This document shows positions 28,441 through 37,397 of a DNA stretch of 64,000 bases, one piece after another; the first letter of the stretch is position 1, and each line of letters begins with the position of its first letter. The DNA comes from Herbaspirillum sp. WKF16 (GTDB lineage Bacteria; Pseudomonadota; Gammaproteobacteria; Burkholderiales; Burkholderiaceae_D), in assembly GCF_028993615.1 (NCBI RefSeq), contig NZ_CP118632.1:1984001-2048000 (forward strand), written 5' to 3'. Both the position numbers and the translations under genes were made by a program. Under the pieces are notes generated by a model. The model was not told the origin of the DNA. It worked only from the letters and a program-made list of their open reading frames with translations, and did not search any database.

Positions 28441-30510
28441 GTGCTATTGATCAATAAGAACGATGCCGGCCAACCGGCAAACCTGAAGAGCCGCCCCGGG
28501 GAAGCGGCAGGAGAGGCCGCGCCGGCGGCGATCCAATCTCCGCATCCGGGGCTGCATCCCAAATACCGTCCCGACATCGACGGCCTGCGCGCCGTCGCCG
28601 TCGGCTCGGTGGTGATCTTCCATGCCTTCCCGGAGTGGTTCGCCGGCGGCTTCATCGGCGTGGACATCTTCTTCGTCATCTCCGGTTTCCTGATCTCGCT
28701 GATCATCTTCAACAACCTGGAGCACGGCCGTTTTTCCATCGTGGATTTCTACGTGCGGCGGGTCAAGCGCATCTTCCCCGCGCTGATGACGGTGATGACG
28801 CTGTGCCTGGCCGCCGGCTGGGTAGTGCTGTTCGCCGACGAATACAAGCAGTTGGGCAAGCACCTGTTCGGCGGCTCCACCTTCATCTCCAACATCCTGT
28901 TCTGGCGCGAGAGCGGCTACTTCGACAACTCGGCCGAGACCAAGCCGCTGCTGCACCTGTGGAGCCTGGCCATCGAGGAGCAGTTCTACCTGTTCTGGCC
29001 GCTGCTGCTGGCCTTCGTGTGGAAGCGCCGCTGGGGCTTCCTGCGCATCATGGCGGTGATCGCGGCGCTGTCCTTCGCAATCAACATCTACCTGATCGGC
29101 TACGACCAGACCGCGGCTTTCTATTCGCCGCTGGCGCGCTTCTGGGAGCTGATGGTGGGCGGCGCGCTGGGCTACATCAACCTGCACCGCCAGGATCTCA
29201 ACGGCCGCCACAAAAACCTGCAGGCCTGGTTGGGCGTGGCGCTGCTGGGCGCGGGCTTCGTCCTGATGGACGGTTCGCGCGCCTTCCCCGGCTGGTGGGC
29301 GCTGCTGCCGGCGATCGGCGCCTTCCTGCTGCTGTCGGCCGGGCCGCAGGCGTGGTTCAATCGCACCGTCCTGGCCAGCAAGCCGATGGTGAGCATCGGC
29401 CTGATCAGCTATCCGCTCTACCTCTGGCACTGGCCGCTGCTGGCCTTCTCCGCCATCATCGCCGGCCAGACCGCGCCGTCGTCCTGGCGCGTGGCGGCGG
29501 TAGGCGCGGCGCTGCTGCTGTCGTGGCTGACCTTCCGCTTCATCGAGCGGCCGCTGCGCGGCTCCGGCAACCTGCGCGTGGTGCTGGCGCTGCTGGCGGT
29601 GAATGTCGCTGTCGGCCTGGGCGGCATGGCGATCTACCTGAACGACGGTTTCGGCCAGCGCGCCATCAACAAGAAGCTCGACTACATTTCCGAGAACGAC
29701 ATCTTCGAAGGCTCGCGCAATTCGGACGGCAGCTGCGCGCGACTGAACGGCATGCCAGGCGTGGACGAAGAGGTCTGCCTCTCCAACTCCTCGGCGCCGC
29801 GCACGCTGTTCGTCGGCGACAGCCACGTCATGGCGCTGCATTCGGCGGTGTTCGCCGGCCAGGTCAAGATGCCGGCCATGATGGTGGCCGGCCATGCCTG
29901 CCGCGTTTATCCGAACCTCCCGTATGAGGCTACGCACCGGCTGCGCTGGTCCAACAATTGCACGGCGATCGCCAACGAGGCGATCGCGGTGGCCGGCAAG
30001 CTGCCCTCGATCGACACCGTGGTCATCAGCGGCGCCTACCCGCGCGACAACCTGGAGCGGCCCTCCGAATACGCTGCCGGCGGCCGCACGCTGAGCGCGC
30101 GCGAGGCCTTCCTGTCCGGCTACGGCGCGCTGATCGACAGCTTCATCAAGGCCGGCAAGCGGGTGGTGTTCATGGCCGACGTGCCTTACCTGAAACTGGA
30201 CCCGCACGCTTGCGTGAACCGTTTCGAGGACGGCGTCTCGCGCGAATGCGCCTTTACCCAGGCCGAGCACAAGAGCATCCGCAAGGACTACGACGCCGCC
30301 GTGGCCGAGCTGCAGCGCCGGCATCCCGGCGCGGCCTTCTTCGATCCGGAGCCGCTGTTCTGCCGCGACGGCATGTGCCGTTCCAAGCTGGGCGACGCCT
30401 ATCTCTACAACGACACCCAGCACATCAGCCTGGCGGCCTCCAAGCAATTGCTCGACGAGATGCGCAAGCAGGGCTTGCTGTCGCCGCCGGCAAAGGCGCC
30501 GGGCCAATGA
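28441..30510 (+). CDS. Acyltransferase 3 with C-terminal SGNH domain (OatA-like)
   Basis: A 689-residue protein. An N-terminal membrane acyltransferase-3 domain (about 45-400: YRPDIDGLRAVAVGSVVIFHAFPE, WSLAIEEQFYLFWP) is followed by an extracytoplasmic SGNH esterase/transferase domain with FVGDSHVMALH and a late Asp-His pair (NDTQHISLAAS). This two-domain design O-acetylates extracytoplasmic glycans. GGAGG seven bases before GTG 28441 sets the start. It ends the first plus-strand block at a strong terminator. Confidence 0.92.
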   Translation: MLLINKNDAGQPANLKSRPGEAAGEAAPAAIQSPHPGLHPKYRPDIDGLRAVAVGSVVIFHAFPEWFAGGFIGVDIFFVISGFLISLIIFNNLEHGRFSIVDFYVRRVKRIFPALMTVMTLCLAAGWVVLFADEYKQLGKHLFGGSTFISNILFWRESGYFDNSAETKPLLHLWSLAIEEQFYLFWPLLLAFVWKRRWGFLRIMAVIAALSFAINIYLIGYDQTAAFYSPLARFWELMVGGALGYINLHRQDLNGRHKNLQAWLGVALLGAGFVLMDGSRAFPGWWALLPAIGAFLLLSAGPQAWFNRTVLASKPMVSIGLISYPLYLWHWPLLAFSAIIAGQTAPSSWRVAAVGAALLLSWLTFRFIERPLRGSGNLRVVLALLAVNVAVGLGGMAIYLNDGFGQRAINKKLDYISENDIFEGSRNSDGSCARLNGMPGVDEEVCLSNSSAPRTLFVGDSHVMALHSAVFAGQVKMPAMMVAGHACRVYPNLPYEATHRLRWSNNCTAIANEAIAVAGKLPSIDTVVISGAYPRDNLERPSEYAAGGRTLSAREAFLSGYGALIDSFIKAGKRVVFMADVPYLKLDPHACVNRFEDGVSRECAFTQAEHKSIRKDYDAAVAELQRRHPGAAFFDPEPLFCRDGMCRSKLGDAYLYNDTQHISLAASKQLLDEMRKQGLLSPPAKAPGQ

Positions 30511-30513
30511 AAA

Positions 30514-30543
30514 GGCCCCGCCTTCCATGAGGAAGGCGGGGCC
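30514..30543. terminator. Strong bidirectional terminator
   Basis: Thirteen perfect base pairs, GGCCCCGCCTTCC (30514-30526) with the matching arm at 30531-30543, close an ATGA loop. AAAA on the left gives a T tract for minus-strand transcripts, so it best serves the gene ending at 30564, but it lies between convergent ends. Confidence 0.88.
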
Positions 30544-30563
30544 CTTGGCGGCGCGCCGCGGCC

Positions 30564-31970
30564 TCAGTCGGCCTTGATCAACTCGCCGCTGACGGAGGAG
30601 GCGCCGCCGGCGCCGCTCCTGGCATAGATCGCCAGCGCCGGCGTGATGGCGCTCCAGGTGAAGGTCTTGCTCTGGCCGTTGTCGAGGTAGCCGGTGTCGA
30701 CCATCATCTTGCCGGCGGCCTGGTCGTAGACCGAGAAGCGCAGCTTGCCGCCGCCGGTGGTGCGGGCCGTGATCTTGTAGCTGGCGCCCATGACCGGCTT
30801 GGCCCAGGTCACCGCGTTCATGCCCCGGTTGCTGTAGTTGACCACTTCCGAGGCGGACGAGGCGGCCGGGAACACCACCGCCTGGTCCCAGGAGCTGAAC
30901 TTGCCCAGGGTGCTGCCGGATTGCTGGGTCCAGGTGCCGCGCATGGAGAGCAGGTTCAGGTTCTGGGTGGGCGTGAAGGTCTTGCCGTTGCCGTCGATCC
31001 AGCTGGTGGCGCTGGCGCGGCGCAGGCCGGCGCGGATGACCTGCAGTTCGCTGGCCACGGTGTTGTTCCAGCCGCTCGGGTGCAGGTTGTAGGCGGCGCC
31101 GATCTCGACATAGATGACGAAGGGCGTGCCGGTATTGGCGTCGACGATATAGGCGCCGTAGCGCTTCAGGGTCTCGGCGATGCGGCGCAGTTCGGGGTCG
31201 GTGAGCTTGCCGGTGTCGAAGGACGGCGGCAGCATCACCAGCGCGCCTTCCGGGAATTTTCCGCTGTTGAGCTTGGCGGCGTTGGTATCGGCCGAGGTGG
31301 CCGGGAACACGTAGGTCGGGTTGGGCGAGAGGCCGTTGAAGGTCAGCGACATCGCCAGCGCATGCGGATAGAACTCCGGCTTCTGCGCGGCTTCATGGAT
31401 GCGGATCAGCCCGCCCGAGGCCGGTACCCCGGTGGCGCGCGCGCCCTGGTAGTAGTGGCCGGGATCGGGCCAGCCGCGGCCGTTGAGGCGGGCCCACGAA
31501 TATTGCGCGGCGGTCCATTGCGTGCCTTGCTGCTTCAACTGCCAGAACGAATGGATGATGTTGTTGGCCGGGTCGACGATATCGGCATGGCCGTCGGAGC
31601 CGGGCGCCGGCTTGGCTGAGGCCGGCCAGTGCGGGATGGTGACGTCGTGATAGTTCTCGTCGTCGGTGTTGAACAGTCCCTTGCTGCCGGCGGCGCCGCT
31701 GACGGTGACCGGCGGATCCTGCGGCGAAGCCAGGTAGACGCCGGTGGAGTAGGCGTTGGCGGTCACCGCCGGGAAGTAGCTGGAGGTCGGGATGGCGTCC
31801 TCGCCGAAGCTCGGGTTGACCGGCCTGCTGTTCCACAGCGAGTCGGCCGCGAACGGCTTGAGGTAGGTACCCCAGTCATCGGCTGCAGCCGCGGGCGAGG
31901 CGCAGGTCCAGACTGTGCCGATCAGCACGGCCATGGGGACAAGGCGAAGCGAGCGTGGTTGAGGTTGCAT
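30564..31970 (-). CDS. Secreted protein of unknown class in the eps locus
   Basis: A 468-residue exported protein. The signal peptide (VPMAVLIGTVWTCASPAAAA) is followed by a mature N-terminus KPFAADSLWNSRPVNP. The middle has His-rich conserved-looking segments (DGHADIVDPANN, GGLIRIHEAA, FYPHALAMSL). A C-terminal beta-rich module of about 100 residues looks like a carbohydrate-binding or jelly-roll domain. There is no PEP-CTERM tail. I do not recognise the family. A polysaccharide-modifying or degrading enzyme would fit the context. AGGAG lies five bases before ATG 31970; a longer N-terminal extension is rejected. Confidence 0.8.
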   Translation of the reverse strand: MQPQPRSLRLVPMAVLIGTVWTCASPAAAADDWGTYLKPFAADSLWNSRPVNPSFGEDAIPTSSYFPAVTANAYSTGVYLASPQDPPVTVSGAAGSKGLFNTDDENYHDVTIPHWPASAKPAPGSDGHADIVDPANNIIHSFWQLKQQGTQWTAAQYSWARLNGRGWPDPGHYYQGARATGVPASGGLIRIHEAAQKPEFYPHALAMSLTFNGLSPNPTYVFPATSADTNAAKLNSGKFPEGALVMLPPSFDTGKLTDPELRRIAETLKRYGAYIVDANTGTPFVIYVEIGAAYNLHPSGWNNTVASELQVIRAGLRRASATSWIDGNGKTFTPTQNLNLLSMRGTWTQQSGSTLGKFSSWDQAVVFPAASSASEVVNYSNRGMNAVTWAKPVMGASYKITARTTGGGKLRFSVYDQAAGKMMVDTGYLDNGQSKTFTWSAITPALAIYARSGAGGASSVSGELIKAD

Positions 31971-32268
31971 CAAGGCTCCTTTGGGTTGAGCGGGATGAGG
32001 TGATGAAAGAGGCATGTTGTTGTCGTTGTAGAAGCTGCGGCCCGGCGCCGCGAAAACAAAACCACGATGCATTGACCGTCCAATCGGCGGTGCGTTTCGA
32101 AATCTTTTGGCCGAGCGGAGATTCACATGGAATTTTTTCGATGATGAGCTCTCCAAAAATAGATGCGATGCGACATGGATCTCCATGCAAGCGCTACCGA
32201 CGCTGACGATGAGCTTCCACGCGGCATTGCGAGGATGCCATCAAGGCACGTAACAAAGGAAGTTCGAC
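31971..32268. other. Divergent intergenic region
   Basis: About 300 bases between the minus-strand secreted-protein gene and the plus-strand GT2 gene. The middle is AT-rich (about 32090-32165). It should hold promoters for both directions, but no clear -10/-35 pair is claimed. Confidence 0.5.
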
Positions 32269-33456
32269 ATGATTCTTGCGCTGCAATATCTCCTGCTGCT
32301 GGCCTTGCTGGCGCTGGCCGTCCCGGTGCTGGTGCTGCTCACGCAGGTGCTGGCCGCGCGCTATGCGCGCGCCGTCATATCGCCCGCCAGCCAGCGTCGC
32401 CCAAGCGTGGCGGTGCTGGTGCCGGCGCACAACGAGGCTGCCGGCATCGCCGAAGTGGTCAATGGCATCCGCGCCCAGCTGCAGCCGGGCGACCGCCTGC
32501 TGGTGGTCGCCGACAATTGCACCGACGCCACCGCAGCGCTGGCGCGCGGGGCCGGCGCCGAGGTGAGCGAACGTTTTCATGAGACGCAACGCGGCAAGGG
32601 CTATGCGCTGGACCATGGCATCGGCCGCCTGGCGGCGCAGCCGCCCGAGGTGCTGATCATGGTCGATGCCGACTGCCTGCTGGGCCGCGGCGCGCTGGAC
32701 CGCATCGCCCGCGTGTGCGCCGACAGCGGCCGTCCGGTGCAGGCGCTATACCTGATGCATGCGCCGGAGAGCAGCGGGCCGATGCGGCGCATCGCCGAGT
32801 TCGCCTGGGTCGTGAAGAACCTGGTGCGGCCGCTGGGCTTCCACAAGCTGGGCCAACCCTGCCAGCTGATGGGCACCGGCATGGCCTTCACCTGGGAACA
32901 GATCCGCAGCGCCGAACTGGCCAGCGGCCATATTGTCGAGGACATGAAGCTGGGCGTGGACCTGGCCGCCGCCGGCCGGGCGCCGCTGTTCTGCCCGGAC
33001 GCCATGGTCTACAGCTTCTTCCCCAGCAGCGACAGCGGCGCCCAGACCCAGCGCACGCGTTGGGAGCATGGCCACCTGAGCGTCATCATGAGTTACGTGC
33101 CGCGCCTGCTCGCGGCGTCTTTCAAGACCGGCAACAGCGCGCTGGCGGCCTTGGCGCTGGACCTGTGCGTGCCGCCGCTGGCCTTGCTGATCGTGATGAC
33201 GGCAGTGGCCTGGAGCGTCTCGGCGCTGACCTGGCTGCTGCTGGCCTGGTCTTGGCCGCTGGCGCTGGCCACGGTGCTGCTGCTGTCCATCGGCGCGTCG
33301 GTGCTGCTGGCCTGGTCGGGTTTCGCGCGCCAGGTGCTGAGCCTGGGCGAACTGATGGCCGCTTTCGGCTACGTGGCGCGCAAGCTGCCGCTTTATTTCA
33401 AATTCGTCTTCAACCGCCAGGTTGAATGGGTGAGGTCAAAACGTGACTCTGAATAA
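32269..33456 (+). CDS. Glycosyltransferase, GT2 family, membrane-anchored
   Basis: A 395-residue GT-A enzyme. An N-terminal helix (about 5-30) is followed by VAVLVPAHNEAAGI, the metal-binding DXD-like MVDADCLL, and a C-terminal QRTRWEHGHL (Q/RxxRW motif), then two to three membrane helices. This layout is that of processive or membrane GT2 enzymes. The substrate is unknown. AAAGGAAG precedes the ATG. It overlaps the WecG-STAS gene by 14 bases. Confidence 0.9.
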   Translation: MILALQYLLLLALLALAVPVLVLLTQVLAARYARAVISPASQRRPSVAVLVPAHNEAAGIAEVVNGIRAQLQPGDRLLVVADNCTDATAALARGAGAEVSERFHETQRGKGYALDHGIGRLAAQPPEVLIMVDADCLLGRGALDRIARVCADSGRPVQALYLMHAPESSGPMRRIAEFAWVVKNLVRPLGFHKLGQPCQLMGTGMAFTWEQIRSAELASGHIVEDMKLGVDLAAAGRAPLFCPDAMVYSFFPSSDSGAQTQRTRWEHGHLSVIMSYVPRLLAASFKTGNSALAALALDLCVPPLALLIVMTAVAWSVSALTWLLLAWSWPLALATVLLLSIGASVLLAWSGFARQVLSLGELMAAFGYVARKLPLYFKFVFNRQVEWVRSKRDSE

Positions 33457-34642
33457 CGCTCAATGGCTGGAGCCTGCGCTGCCCGATCCTTTGCTGGAAG
33501 AGGAGGCGCCCGCATCGCCCAAGCACGCGCTGCCGGATTTCGAGCGCGACGTGTATTGCATCCTCGGCTTGCCGTTCGACCGCGTCAGCCTGGAGCAGGC
33601 CGGCGGCATCATGCGCGGCGCGGCCGCCTCCCGGCGCCGCTGTTTCCTCTCCACCCCCAACCTCAATTTCGCGGTGGCCTGCATGGATGACGCCGCCTTC
33701 AGGAACTCGGTGATCCAGAGCGATCTGTCGGTGGCCGACGGCATGCCGCTGGTCTGGATCGCCAAGGCGCTGGGCCTGCCCATCCGCGAGCGCGTGGCCG
33801 GCTCCTCGCTGTTCCAGGCGCTGCGCGAGCGACGCGCCGGCGCGGCGGAACAGCCGATGCGCGTGTATTTCTTCGGCGGCCCGCCGGGCGTGGCCGAGGC
33901 CGCCGCCGAGCGCCTCAACGCCGAGCCTTCCGGCATGCGCAGCGTCGGTTTCGCCGCCCCCGGTTTCGGCAGCATCGAGCAGATGAGCGCGCCGGCGGCA
34001 ATCGCCGCCATCAACGACAGCGGCGCCGATTTCGTGGTGGTGGCGCTGGGCGCGAAAAAAGGCCAGGCCTGGATCCAGCACAACCTGAAGCATCTCAAGG
34101 CGCCCCTGGTCAGCCACCTGGGCGCGGTGGTGAATTTCGTCGCCGGCACCGTCTCGCGCGCGCCCAAGTGGGCGCAGAAGACCGGGCTGGAATGGCTGTG
34201 GCGCATCAAGGAAGAACCCAAGCTGTGGCGCCGCTATCGCGACGACGGCGTGGCGCTGCTGACCCTGCTGGCGCAGCGCGTGCTGCCCAACGCCTGGGAG
34301 TCGCGCCGTCGCCGTCCGGATTCGGAGGCCTTCGACCAGGCCGGCATGCGCTGCCGGCGCGATCGCGGCGATTGCGAACTGCTGCTCTCCGGCGCCATCG
34401 GCGCGGCCAATATCGCCCGTCTGCGTCCGGTCCTGAAGGATGCCGCCCAGGCCGACGAGCCGGTGGTGGTCGATTGCGCGAAAGTGACGCATCTCGACGC
34501 CGCCGCGCTGGCCGCGCTGATGCTGCTGTACGGCCATTGCGTGGCGCGCGGCCGTCCGTGGGCCGTGATCAATCCCGATCCCGCGCTGCGCCGCCAGTTC
34601 TACCTGCATTGCGCCGAGTACCTGCTGCGGCCGCTGGCGTGA
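33443..34642 (+). CDS. WecG/TagA/CpsF glycosyltransferase with C-terminal STAS domain
   Basis: A 399-residue fusion. Residues 37-285 are a WecG/TagA-type (GT26) transferase: TPNLNFAVACMDD, SVADGMPLVWIAKALG, VVALGAKKGQAW and the signature GLEWLWRIKEEPKLWRRY. Residues 310-399 read as a STAS/anti-anti-sigma-like fold (CELLLSGAIGAANIARL, VVVDCAKVTHLDAAALAALM). The position of the phosphorylatable Ser in anti-anti-sigma factors is Ala here (LDAAAL, 351-356). The STAS part may be a protein-interaction or regulatory module. The start is GTG 33443 with GAGG upstream, overlapping the previous gene. Confidence 0.85.
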   Translation: MTLNNAQWLEPALPDPLLEEEAPASPKHALPDFERDVYCILGLPFDRVSLEQAGGIMRGAAASRRRCFLSTPNLNFAVACMDDAAFRNSVIQSDLSVADGMPLVWIAKALGLPIRERVAGSSLFQALRERRAGAAEQPMRVYFFGGPPGVAEAAAERLNAEPSGMRSVGFAAPGFGSIEQMSAPAAIAAINDSGADFVVVALGAKKGQAWIQHNLKHLKAPLVSHLGAVVNFVAGTVSRAPKWAQKTGLEWLWRIKEEPKLWRRYRDDGVALLTLLAQRVLPNAWESRRRRPDSEAFDQAGMRCRRDRGDCELLLSGAIGAANIARLRPVLKDAAQADEPVVVDCAKVTHLDAAALAALMLLYGHCVARGRPWAVINPDPALRRQFYLHCAEYLLRPLA

Positions 34643-34689
34643 GCCGCGCGCAGGCATGGTTCATTCTTCACCACAACATTGAGGCAGGC

Positions 34690-34944
34690 ATGAGAGAAAT
34701 TAAGTCGGAGCAGGGTGGAACACCGCACCGCAGCGCGCCGCACGCGCGCGCCGGACTGGTTCCGGGCAGCCGGTTCGAGTACACTTGCGGGGCATCGGAC
34801 ACTGTCCTCGAAGACACTGAATTGCCGGTCGTGGCCGGATCCTCGATATTGGCAGTCGAGCAACGACAAAACAACCCTTGGAACGATGCGCGCGGCGCTC
34901 TGCGGACGCCGCGCAACGAGCTTCTGCAAGCCAGGAGAACCTGA
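34690..34944 (+). CDS. Doubtful 84-aa open frame before manC
   Basis: An open frame from ATG 34690 fills most of the 304-base gap before manC and stops two bases before its ATG. A purine stretch (GAGGCAGG) precedes it. The protein is polar, with no recognised motif. It may be a small coupled gene, but it could equally be untranslated leader. I keep it only as a possibility. Confidence 0.25.
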   Translation: MREIKSEQGGTPHRSAPHARAGLVPGSRFEYTCGASDTVLEDTELPVVAGSSILAVEQRQNNPWNDARGALRTPRNELLQARRT

Positions 34945-34946
34945 AC

Positions 34947-36362
34947 ATGAAAATCTATCCCGTCATCCTTTCCGGCGGCGCCGGTACCCGACTGTGGCCG
35001 CTGTCGCGCGCCGCCTATCCCAAGCAGCTGCTGCCGCTGGTAAGTGAGCAAACCATGCTGCAGGAAACCGTGACCCGCGTATGCGCATGGCCGGAGGCGC
35101 TGGCGCCGGTGCTGGTGTGCGGCAACGAGCACCGCTTCATGATCGCCGAGCAGATGCGCGAGATCGACGTGCGTCCGCATGCCATCACCCTGGAGCCGCA
35201 AGGCAAGAATACCGCGCCGGCGGTGGCGGCCGCGGCCTTCCAGCTGCTGCGCCAGGATCCGGAAGCGGTCATGCTGGTGCTGCCGGCAGATCACGTGATC
35301 AAGGACCGCGCCGCCTTCCACGAGGCGGTGCGTCGCGCGATGGTTTCGGTCGGGCAGGGCGCATTGGTGACCTTCGGCATCCAGCCGTCCACGCCTGAGA
35401 CCGGCTATGGCTACATCCTGCGCGGCGAGGCGCATGGCGACACCGGCAACTTCGCGGTCGACAGCTTCGTCGAGAAGCCCGACCTCGAGCGCGCCCAGGC
35501 CTTCCTGGACGACGGCCGCTACTACTGGAACAGTGGCATGTTCCTGTTCCGCGCGCGCGATTTCCTCGACGAGCTGGAGCAGCATCGTCCGCTGATTGCC
35601 GCCGCCGTCAAGGAAGCCGTGGCCAAGGCCTATGCCGACCTCGATTTCTGCCGCCTGGACGAGGCGGCGTTCGCCTCGTCGCCGTCGGAGTCGATCGACT
35701 ACGCGGTGATGGAGAACACCCGGCGCGCCGTGGTGGTCCCGGCCGACATCGGCTGGAGCGATGTCGGTTCCTGGAGCGCGCTGCTGGATGTGATGCCGGC
35801 CGACGCCGACGGCAACGTGGTGCGCGGCGACGTGCACCTGGATCAGGTCTCCAACAGCCTGGTGCGCGCCGAGAGCCGCATGGTGGCGGTGCTGGGCGTG
35901 CAGGACCTGGTGGTGGTCGAGACCGACGACGCGGTCCTGGTGGCGCACAAGGACAAGGCGCAGGACGTCAAGGGCATCGTCGACAGGCTCAAGCAAAGCA
36001 AGCGCAGCGAGCATGTGCACCACAAGCGCGTGTTCCGCCCGTGGGGCAGCTACGAGAGCGTGGATTCGGGCGAGCGCTTCCAGGTCAAGCGCATTACCGT
36101 CAAGCCGGGCGAGAAGCTGTCGTTGCAGATGCATTACCACCGTGCCGAGCACTGGGTGGTGGTGAGCGGTTCGGCGCTGGTGACGCGCGGCGACGAAACC
36201 ACCTTGCTGAGCGAAAACGAATCGATCTACCTGCCCATCGGCGTCACCCATCGCCTGGAGAATCCGGGCAAGCTGCCGCTGCACCTGATCGAGGTGCAGT
36301 CCGGGAGCTACCTGGGCGAGGACGACATCGTGCGTTTCGACGACGTCTACAAGCGGGCCTGA
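34947..36362 (+). CDS. manC: Mannose-1-phosphate guanylyltransferase / mannose-6-phosphate isomerase
   Basis: A 471-residue bifunctional enzyme supplying GDP-mannose. The nucleotidyltransferase domain opens with ILSGGAGTRLWPLSR and has FVEKPD. The C-terminal type II isomerase cupin has FRPWGSYESVD, VKPGEKLSLQMHYHRAEHW and a further metal-binding region. Length and order match CpsB/XanB/AlgA-type proteins. AGGAG precedes ATG 34947. It implies mannose, or a GDP-mannose-derived sugar, in the polymer. Confidence 0.96.
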   Translation: MKIYPVILSGGAGTRLWPLSRAAYPKQLLPLVSEQTMLQETVTRVCAWPEALAPVLVCGNEHRFMIAEQMREIDVRPHAITLEPQGKNTAPAVAAAAFQLLRQDPEAVMLVLPADHVIKDRAAFHEAVRRAMVSVGQGALVTFGIQPSTPETGYGYILRGEAHGDTGNFAVDSFVEKPDLERAQAFLDDGRYYWNSGMFLFRARDFLDELEQHRPLIAAAVKEAVAKAYADLDFCRLDEAAFASSPSESIDYAVMENTRRAVVVPADIGWSDVGSWSALLDVMPADADGNVVRGDVHLDQVSNSLVRAESRMVAVLGVQDLVVVETDDAVLVAHKDKAQDVKGIVDRLKQSKRSEHVHHKRVFRPWGSYESVDSGERFQVKRITVKPGEKLSLQMHYHRAEHWVVVSGSALVTRGDETTLLSENESIYLPIGVTHRLENPGKLPLHLIEVQSGSYLGEDDIVRFDDVYKRA

Positions 36363-36378
36363 GCCTGCGCCGCAGTTG

Positions 36379-36409
36379 AAAAAAAGGAGAGCCGGGGCTC
36401 TCCTTTTTT
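36379..36409. terminator. Bidirectional terminator after manC
   Basis: GGAGAGC (36386-36392) pairs with GCTCTCC (36397-36403). It is flanked by seven A on the left and six T on the right, so it can stop transcripts from both convergent genes. Confidence 0.92.
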
Positions 36410-36430
36410 CATTGCGCCACCGCGCTCGGG

Positions 36431-37390
36431 TCAGCCGTTGATGGCCGCCACCGGAATATCCATCACTACCTCGCCGGGCGGATGCGCCTTGCGCCGGTTG
36501 GCCGCGAACAGCGCCTCCACCACCTCCCAGGGCTCTTCGTCGAACTTGCGCGCGAACAGCACCTCGCCGCCGGGCGTGGGGCAGTTATGGTTGGCCGAGT
36601 TCATCACCACCGGTTGGGCGAAATGTTCGAGGTGGAATTCCTTGAGCGTGTCCGGGCTCATCTGGTTGGGCCGCCAGTTGGTGTAGGTGATGCTGGGCGC
36701 CAGCGTGCCGGCCAGGTGGGAGTTGCCGAGGATGGTCTGGAAGAAGAACTCGTCCGAGCAATCCACGTGATGGCAGAAGCGCACGAAACGGCGATGCTCC
36801 GCCGCGTAGTCCAGCATGTAATGGCAGGCGCGGCCGGTGACGGCCCACCACTGCGATCCGGCCATCGGCTGCAGCTCGCCCAGGGCCGCGCGGTAGTCGC
36901 GCAGCGGCGCGTATTTGTTGATCAGGTCCTGCAGCGACCACTTCAGCCGCAGCAGCGGCCGGGCGCGGCGCAGCCAGTAATGTTCCAGGCGTCCCAGGCT
37001 CTTGCCGTAGTCGTCATTGGGCATGGGGAACGCTTCCATGAAGTTGGCGTCCGGCTGGCGCGCGAAAAAGTCCTCGATGTAGCCGGTCGGCTGCACCGGC
37101 AGCGTCGAGCCGGACAGCAAGACCACGCGGGTGAAGCCCGAGTCGTGCCGCATGGCCAGCGCCATCATGTCCAGCGTGGCCTGCACCAGCGAGAAATCTC
37201 CCCAGGCGCCGCTCACGCGGCGTTCGCAGAAATGCACGCGCGGCTGCGCCCTGAGCGCCTCGAAGCTTGCGATGTCGGCCTTGCTGTCGATGTGCACGAA
37301 GAAGCCGGCGCGCTCGGAAGAGAGTTCGCCCACCAGCCGCGACAGCAGCCGGGGATTGTTGTGCGCAAGGATCAGGTAGGCAATCTTCAT
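36431..37390 (-). CDS. Beta-1,6-N-acetylglucosaminyltransferase-like protein (GT14, Branch domain)
   Basis: A 319-residue protein starting KIAYLILAHNNPRLLSRLV with FVHIDSKAD. It then has RVVLLSGSTLPVQP and SQWWAVTGRACHYML, all typical of the core-2/I-branching (Branch, GT14) family. It probably adds a branch sugar to the polymer unit. The acceptor and actual sugar are unknown. It is the last gene of a minus-strand trio with the pyruvyl transferase and flippase. Confidence 0.9.
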   Translation of the reverse strand: MKIAYLILAHNNPRLLSRLVGELSSERAGFFVHIDSKADIASFEALRAQPRVHFCERRVSGAWGDFSLVQATLDMMALAMRHDSGFTRVVLLSGSTLPVQPTGYIEDFFARQPDANFMEAFPMPNDDYGKSLGRLEHYWLRRARPLLRLKWSLQDLINKYAPLRDYRAALGELQPMAGSQWWAVTGRACHYMLDYAAEHRRFVRFCHHVDCSDEFFFQTILGNSHLAGTLAPSITYTNWRPNQMSPDTLKEFHLEHFAQPVVMNSANHNCPTPGGEVLFARKFDEEPWEVVEALFAANRRKAHPPGEVVMDIPVAAING

Positions 37391-37397
37391 GGTCGCA

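Noticed and set aside
28444..30528. 694-codon minus-strand open frame over the acyltransferase-SGNH gene
   Set aside because: Shadow frame; the plus strand has all family motifs.
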